Source: Rutpela maculata
Lineage: Eukaryota; Arthropoda; Insecta; Coleoptera; Cerambycidae
Assembly (NCBI GenBank): GCA_936432065.2
Contig: OW386290.2
Coordinates: 144,285,677-144,349,676 of the forward strand
Direction: 5' to 3'
DNA length: 64,000 nt
A program made the position numbers and the translations under genes. Below, piece by piece: positions 54,894 to 64,000 of the stretch; the stretch's first letter is position 1, and every line of letters begins with the position of its first letter. The notes beneath the pieces are model-generated. The model worked only from the letters and a program-made list of their open reading frames with translations, made no database searches and was not told where the DNA came from.

Positions 54894-55300
54894 TGCAAAT
54901 TATAGTATTATTATTATTATTAATTTTTTTCAGTTTATTTTATTTTTTGTTATGTTAATATAAAGTTATATTATACGCCTTATAATAATTGTCAAAGTTA
55001 TATCCTCTAAGTGATTTACCTATATATGAATTTCCATGTTTTCTTAACATTGGACTCATTTATCTGGAAAATGGTAACTCCTACCAAAATACTGTATAGG
55101 AACAAAATTGTAGAAATTTTATGGTTGTTTTTTGTGAAAAAAGTTTTTGTCCATCTTTTTTAGTTTTTTTTGTTAAATGACAAAAACAACATGGGCAACA
55201 GTTTTTTTTAACATATGGCCGCCGGCCGTCATTTTTGGAAGTACAGCTTTTTTTATAAATATATAAAAACTACTAAAAAAGTAGACAATTGTAAGAAAAC
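54894..55300. other. Noncoding, repeat
   Basis: 55050-55250 is a reverse-orientation relative of 42905-43110 (TTATCTGGAAAATGGTAACT, GGAACAAAATTGTAGAAA). The poly-A signal of the channel gene lies at its right edge. Confidence 0.5.
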
Positions 55301-55305
55301 ACATA

Positions 55306-55311
55306 TTTATT
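55306..55311 (-). terminator. Poly-A signal of the channel gene
   Basis: AATAAA on the minus strand, about 46 bp after the stop codon of the gene at 55357-57015. Confidence 0.6.
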
Positions 55312-55356
55312 GTTTGCTATTAACGTTAACTTAAATCATATGAATCGGGCAATCCA

Positions 55357-57015
55357 CTAACGTCTAGAAAATGACCTCCCCTGAAGTATATTAGCTTTTC
55401 GGAACAATTCTTTGGTATATTGTTTCTCCAGTTCCTTACACTCCTTTAGTCTCATTTCCGCAAAGTGCACCATTTTCAGTACAATTTTGCTGTGATTTGA
55501 AAAACATTTCTCATAATGTCTTTTGTTCAGTCTAAACACTCGAGTCGTTTCAATGGCAATTACAGTAGCCATCCTTGTTGGACAGTGCAGGACGCAATTC
55601 TCTCCAAAATAAGCCCCTTCCTGCAAATGACACATTTCTTTTCCCGATTTGGTATAAACAGCAACTGTTCCAGTGGACAGAAAGTACATTGCGTCTCCAA
55701 AATCTCCACACTTGACAATTGTGTCATTGGGCAAAAATATCTCGGGTATTAAATGCTCCACCAGACTGCTAACTTCTTCTGGATTTAAATCAGAAAAAAT
55801 AGAGAGACTCGATATTAACGATTTACAAACATGCCTATTCATATCATTCTTGAGGGTACTAGATAATAAACCAGTAATTTCATGCTCCCGGAAATACTTA
55901 TTCTGGTATTTGAAAGAAAAATATTGCAGTATTCTGTCTCGTATGTTTAAGGGCAATTTCTTCTGATTCATATATTCATCAAGCTGGTCGATTATTTCTA
56001 AAAATTTTATACCTACCCCTCTCGAGTTTAAAATAGACAGAGCCAAAATTACCCATATATAAGCGAGCAACACTTTTCCAACGATGTACGTGACGATTGA
56101 TAACAAGTAATCTTCAGTTAGTTGCATTTTGAAGATCTCTAAACTGATGCCTAGAATACACGCCGAACTCCTAAAAAATCCTATAGAGTATTGCTTACTA
56201 AGATGTGCCCCACGTACTTTTTCTAGATTATACCAACTAGCATTATTATCAACTTTTATGAAATAATGGTTTGAAATTCTTGGTACTATGAATTGGAAAC
56301 ACGCCATCCAGTGGAAAATTATTATTGAGACGACTATTGAACAAAATAAAAAGAGTATTCCTCGAGAAGTAATACAGAAATACTGGCTTGATTTTCTTAT
56401 ACACGTGATCAGAGTAGGAAGCTTTACAAATTTAAACAGTTGAAGAATTGCCAGGATACCATATATCCACATCTTTTTCGAAATAGTACATTTATAATAG
56501 AGTGCGCTTTTTGGGACAGAAGATACTAGGTTACAAAAGAAAGAAGCATTAAAAACATAATGTTTGGCAATATTGACTCGCCTCAGTTCCACAGCTGCTT
56601 GTTTATCGCAAGGAAATCCAAAGAAAAAATGTATAGCTATATCTATCCAAGATAAAAAATCCGTAAAAATGCAATATTCCCTAAGCAATGGCAATGAATC
56701 ATAAACTGTGACACGAAAAAATCCAGCTTCCATAGGCTTCGTTATGAGGACAGACAGATATAAATAAACCGAATATATGTCGTACCATGCTCGAAACTTA
56801 CTATAAGGATGAATCAGAATATGACTTATACTCAGCTGTCGCCTCTGCTCTTCCTGGATCGATTTTTCACTTTTGAAGTATCTCAGACGGAGCGGATTTT
56901 CCTCAGATATCAGAATACTCTTCCAAAGCTTTCTTTTCAAGTTCTTAAAATATTTTGACCTCTTAAAAGAGCCATTCAGTTCATCTTGCTGTACAATTAC
57001 ACAGTCATGTGGCAT
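55357..57015 (-). CDS. HCN/CNG-family cyclic-nucleotide-gated channel-like protein, single exon
   Basis: An intact 552-codon intronless frame. It begins with an HCN-type N-terminal region (I-H-P-Y-S-K-F-R just before S1), then six hydrophobic segments at about residues 77-98, 115-135, 153-168, 183-205, 215-240 and 300-328, a pore region near 275-295, a C-linker (N-Q-K-K-L-P-L-N-I-R-D-R-I, K-Y-Q-N-K-Y-F) and a cyclic-nucleotide-binding domain at about 405-510. The binding cassette is well kept: Y-F-G-E-N-C-V-L with the ribose-binding Glu, and T-R-M-A-T-V with the phosphate-binding Arg. In contrast, the pore where HCN channels have C-I-G-Y-G reads C-I-L-G-I-S, and S4 has only a few basic residues. 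HCN channels carry cation current on hyperpolarisation; this protein lacks the usual K+ filter, so its conduction is doubtful. The start is the first ATG (GTCAAAATGC context). Intact length and its own poly-A signal argue for a real gene, perhaps an old retrocopy. Confidence 0.85.
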   Translation of the reverse strand: MPHDCVIVQQDELNGSFKRSKYFKNLKRKLWKSILISEENPLRLRYFKSEKSIQEEQRRQLSISHILIHPYSKFRAWYDIYSVYLYLSVLITKPMEAGFFRVTVYDSLPLLREYCIFTDFLSWIDIAIHFFFGFPCDKQAAVELRRVNIAKHYVFNASFFCNLVSSVPKSALYYKCTISKKMWIYGILAILQLFKFVKLPTLITCIRKSSQYFCITSRGILFLFCSIVVSIIIFHWMACFQFIVPRISNHYFIKVDNNASWYNLEKVRGAHLSKQYSIGFFRSSACILGISLEIFKMQLTEDYLLSIVTYIVGKVLLAYIWVILALSILNSRGVGIKFLEIIDQLDEYMNQKKLPLNIRDRILQYFSFKYQNKYFREHEITGLLSSTLKNDMNRHVCKSLISSLSIFSDLNPEEVSSLVEHLIPEIFLPNDTIVKCGDFGDAMYFLSTGTVAVYTKSGKEMCHLQEGAYFGENCVLHCPTRMATVIAIETTRVFRLNKRHYEKCFSNHSKIVLKMVHFAEMRLKECKELEKQYTKELFRKANILQGRSFSRR

Positions 57016-57560
57016 TTTGACAATTATTTTGATATATTATTTTGTTGCTAAAGTAACACACTCTGTTAAACGACAGAAAAGAGAACTACCAGAAGCGACA
57101 CTTACACTCAATTTATAAACTTTGACGTTGCCGTTGCCGTTGCCGTTCGACATTCCCGTTCCCGTTCGACGATACGTTGCCGTTCACAAAAATGGACCAT
57201 GTATGGGTCGCGTGCGCCGGCGTCACAGATTTTGAGACCTTAGGAAAAACAAACAGCTGTCATTGAATCAGAATGTTTTTCTTTAAAGTGAATTTTGCCG
57301 TGTTTGTGCCATTTAAAAGCTTAATGTTGGATTATTTAACATCTGCAACTATTCTTAATGCTTTTATATCCTCAATTTTGTTTGTCAGGAAGACGGTTAG
57401 TTCGTATTTTGCAGAATTGTCTCATGAAGTAGAGGTTAGGTATATTGGTGCCACCAAATTAAATCCATATATTTTGAGGAAAAAAAGCTTTAGTATAAAT
57501 ATTTCTATTCTTCCAAATATTACACATAGGGATACTGCGAATTACTTGGTTTTTGAGAGA
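57016..57560. other. Upstream region of the channel gene
   Basis: 57076-57105 (GAACTACCAGAAGCGACACT) matches the inverted repeat of the Harbinger-like element at 20206-24095. 57123-57175 is a GCCGTT/CCCGTT hexamer-type repeat. A 98-codon plus-strand frame (57273-57569) has no recognisable domain. Confidence 0.45.
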
Positions 57561-57930
57561 AGTACATAGACAGAAGGATGAGTTCAAAGCATTCAAAAGT
57601 CTTGAAGCTGTTTGTGGTTAGGTGAAAGAAGTACTGTGCAAGAAATTTACAGAATAAAAGCTTGTTCCAAAGGTAAGAATTGTTATCAGTGATCAACCAT
57701 TCTTTTCATAATATACTTGCCTAATTAAATGTTGCTTTTTAAATAATTGCTAACGTACAAATTCATTTTTCAGGTTATGAACTCGTAGCATCGTGAACAA
57801 AAGCAATTGACCCCTTGGACTATTGCAGATTCAGACGGTTCCTTAGTACTTACTGTGAATGTGTTGCTAGTTAGACAAAACATGTTCACTACTTAGTGAC
57901 AAGAAGCATTTTCTTTTAGATTTTTAGCAG
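57561..57930 (+). pseudogene. SWIM zinc-finger (YqaJ-associated type) gene remnant
   Basis: One frame encodes D-E-F-K-A-F-K-S-L-E-A, then V-K-E-V-L-C-K-K-F after an in-frame stop, up to a possible donor at about 57671. After a TTTCAG at about 57775, L-T-P-W-T-I-A-D-S-D-G and then T-Y-C-E-C-V-A follow, the first CxC of a SWIM motif; the CxH half is lost. These words are typical of SWIM-domain proteins found next to YqaJ-like nucleases in arthropod TE-like genes. Decayed by stops and shifts. Confidence 0.4.
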
Positions 57931-58779
57931 TAAACATGGCTATGGTCAAGGAATTAACCGCAGTAAATTTTGTGAAAAAGACCCCATATAAATTAAGCAA
58001 TGAAGATTGAGGTGCTATAAACTATTTGAGTATGTAATAAGACGTACACAATTTCTTCCTCGTCTATAATGTATCTATAGATTGGACTATATAATCCATT
58101 GTAATTTCTATAAGAACTTTATTTTTCATATATTGTTATGTAATTTATCTTATAATTATATGTAAGTCATTTGTCCATTATTATTTTATTAAATATTTCC
58201 TTTTTATTATGTTTTATTTATCACTCCTACTACTATATATTGTTACAGTAAACTGAAATAGTCCATTATGTCGAACTTGTACTTAGGTACATGCATGTAT
58301 AACTAAAAGCAAAACAAAATATCTTCACTAATTAAATAATTTATTATCCAAGGTCTATTAGTACTTCTAAGAATAATCGAGAAGAAAGTTATGTTATAAA
58401 AGTTTATATTGTAACAAAAAAAAATAAATGATTGGAACATAACATATACTTTATATTAATATCTATCTAAGCAATAAAAGTAACATTCACAGTTTATATA
58501 TAACTCAAAGGGCTTTTATAGCTACATTTAACACGTTCACAGCCCATTCAGACTTTGTTTATGCGTTCACTGGACTTAGACCACTTCAAAGTTTTAATTT
58601 TATACTTCTTCAATGTCCAATAGATCAACATTGAGTTTTTAAACACTACGCGATATACTTTAAAAGGGCACATTGCATAACTTGTTAACAACGGGTAGCT
58701 ACTTTGGAATTTCCTTTCTTAATTTATGTACTTCATCGAATATCTTTATGAAGTCTGTAAACTTTCCTCTCGGAGTGTA
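57931..58779. other. Intergenic, AT-rich
   Basis: No gene or clear repeat recognised. Confidence 0.4.
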
Positions 58780-59200
58780 CCTTATTTAAAACAATTTCTG
58801 CCGTTGCACTTTTCTCTCTCCGTACAGCTCCACACCTTCGCTCAACTAAATTTTAAACAAGAAATAATTATTAAAAATACTGACAAACCAATATAAAATG
58901 TTAATTTTCTTTACCATGAATTGTTTATTGCTTGTTTGAGCAGCAGTAATTATTATCATAAGCAGTTTCAGTTTCACATATGGGTCTTAAATTATATATT
59001 TTATAGACAGAGGATGTCCAACTGGACGTATCATCATGGTCTTGTAATACGGCTGTTTTTCCTATAACATAAACCCACGTTAAAAATCAAATCCTTACAT
59101 TACTATGCAACAACGTACCACTAATAAAATCCTTGGAAGCCTCTTGTAAAATCATTTCTTTTAATTGTTTGAAATCGGTTGCAGTCCTTTAACCCCCAAC
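58780..59200 (-). other. Possible exon cluster of unknown gene
   Basis: On the minus strand, a frame ending K-E-M-I-L-Q-E-A-S-K-D-F-I-S meets a GTACGT donor at about 59119; an acceptor TTATAG at about 59064 continues in phase with G-K-T-A-V-L-Q-D-H-D-D-T-S-S-W and onward to about 58935, then a stop. A further GTAAAG donor (about 58914) and TTTAG acceptor (about 58847) lead to L-V-E-R-R-C-G-A-V-R-R. Each piece is short; the stop near 58932 suggests a pseudogene or a wrong join. I recognise no family. Confidence 0.25.
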
Positions 59201-59271
59201 TTATTCTGGTTGTAAATAGAGGTTATTTTATAAAAATTGGCATTGTTTCGGATTGTTACACTTAAAGTAAA

Positions 59272-62899
<3,628 letters not shown>

Positions 62900-62906
62900 G
62901 GGTGCC

Positions 62907-64000
62907 TACGAAATTAATAGCCAGCCTATAAATTCCTTTAAATTCCTTCTAAAAAAAGATATCGATTTCAAATTTAAGTTGTATAGATGAATACGGTGCA
63001 TATTTTGATTGCTCCAAGATCTGATTTTCATTTCCGGTTTAACCGGAAACAGTATAAACTTTGTTATTTTTAATGGAACACCCTGTATATTATTCGAAAT
63101 TTAGATTGTCCAAAAAATTCTAGGTCCAAAACATGTAGCATACCTTATATCTATTTTTGACAGTTTTCGAGAAAATGGCGATTGCAATTGTTATATCGAT
63201 CATAGATTATTTCATTTTCATATAAAATAAATGAATGTAGGAACAAATCTGTTACGGTTATTTAAGTTTTTTGGTGAGTATGATTTGATAAAGTCATAAA
63301 AATTTCATTTTCGGCTGAAACCGAAGTACTACGAAAAGTGATTTTCAGGCTCAAATTACTTCGATATTTTTAATGGAACACCCTGTATTGAACCTTAAAT
63401 TTACATTCTACTAACCTTTCTGGATATTTTTTGTTTCTGGTGTCCTTTGTCTAAACCTAATAGTTTTTGAGATATCGGCGACTGAATGTTCACCCGCACT
63501 GTAAATATGTCACCAATCTGCTCAATACAGAGTGTTCCATTAAAAATATCGAAGTAATTTAAGCCTGAAAATCACTTTTCGTAGTACTTCCGGTTTAGCC
63601 GGAAATGTAATTTTTATGACTTTATCAAATCTTACTCACCAAAAAACTTAAATAACCGTAACAGATTTGTTCCTACATTCATTTATTTTATATGAAAATG
63701 AAATAATCTATGATCGATATAACAATTTCAACCGCCATTTTCTCGAAAACTGTCAAAGATAGATATAGGGTATGTTACATGTTTTGGACCTAGAATTTCT
63801 TGGACAATCCAAATTTCGAATAATATACAGGGTGTTCCATTAAAAATAACAAAGTTTATACTGTTTCCGGTTAAACCGGAAATGAAAATCAGATCTTGGA
63901 GCAATCAAATTATGCACCGTATTCAACCATACAACTTCCTAAAATTTGAAATCGATATCTTTTTTTACAAGAAATTTATAGGGTGGCTAGTAATATCGTA
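62907..64000. repeat. Palindrome / foldback element, ~480-bp arms
   Basis: 62907-63390 and 63523-64000 are reverse complements with a 132-bp spacer. Landmarks: AAAGATATCGATTTCAAATT, CCAAGATCTGATTTTCATTT, CCGGTTTAACCGGAAACAGT, GGAACACCCTGTATATTATT, TGGACCTAGAATT/TTCTAGGTCC, TACTACGAAAAG. Each arm carries two TTTTTAATGGAACACCCTGT words about 295 bp apart. The right arm reaches the window edge, so the element may continue. Confidence 0.85.

Noticed and set aside
57273..57569. 98-codon plus-strand frame upstream of the channel gene
   Set aside because: No family resemblance; the neighbouring SWIM words are in another frame.

Overview
This window looks like repeat-dense, AT-rich (roughly two-thirds A+T) insect nuclear DNA. 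The insect assignment rests on two host genes: a neuropeptide GPCR matching the crustacean cardioactive peptide receptor (CCAPR), split over short exons with kilobase introns, and a single-exon HCN/CNG-type channel gene. Gene size, intron size and the mix of transposons suggest a large genome, possibly a beetle, but the species cannot be fixed from sequence alone.

Layout. 1-10 kb: end of a Ty3/gypsy element (pol fragment plus LTR with TATA box and poly-A signal), decayed repeats, a GC-rich retroposon inserted into a dispersed repeat, and a 1.6-kb near-perfect palindrome. 10.08-38.31 kb (+): six CCAPR exons covering TM3 to the stop codon, with matching splice phases; upstream exons were not found. 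Its introns hold a long-inverted-repeat element carrying a cysteine-rich (CXC) pseudogene, two LINE copies, a nested pair of terminal-inverted-repeat elements filled with AACGTT-rich satellite, a heat-shock-element-like tandem array, several large hairpins, a 121-bp tandem repeat whose minus strand carries hammerhead-ribozyme-like cores, a decayed mariner transposase and another nested foldback pair. 38.3-55.3 kb: hAT-type short elements with 8-bp target duplications, two further LINEs (one fused in frame to a CXC exon; one nearly complete copy splitting another TE-like gene), and a tandem repeat broken by later insertions. 55.36-57.02 kb (-): the channel gene. 57-64 kb: a SWIM-domain remnant, possible minus-strand exons, a transposon with a decayed DDE-type transposase sitting inside a (TA)n microsatellite, and a palindrome running to the window edge.

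Only the CCAPR exons and the channel gene look like intact host coding sequence. Almost everything else is mobile or mobile-derived. Recurrent themes are (i) inverted-repeat/foldback elements at about ten places, (ii) at least five remnants of one poorly described gene family with an MSGCDTTS-like core and a C-terminal tesmin-like CXC motif, and (iii) nested insertions whose order can be read from target-site duplications.
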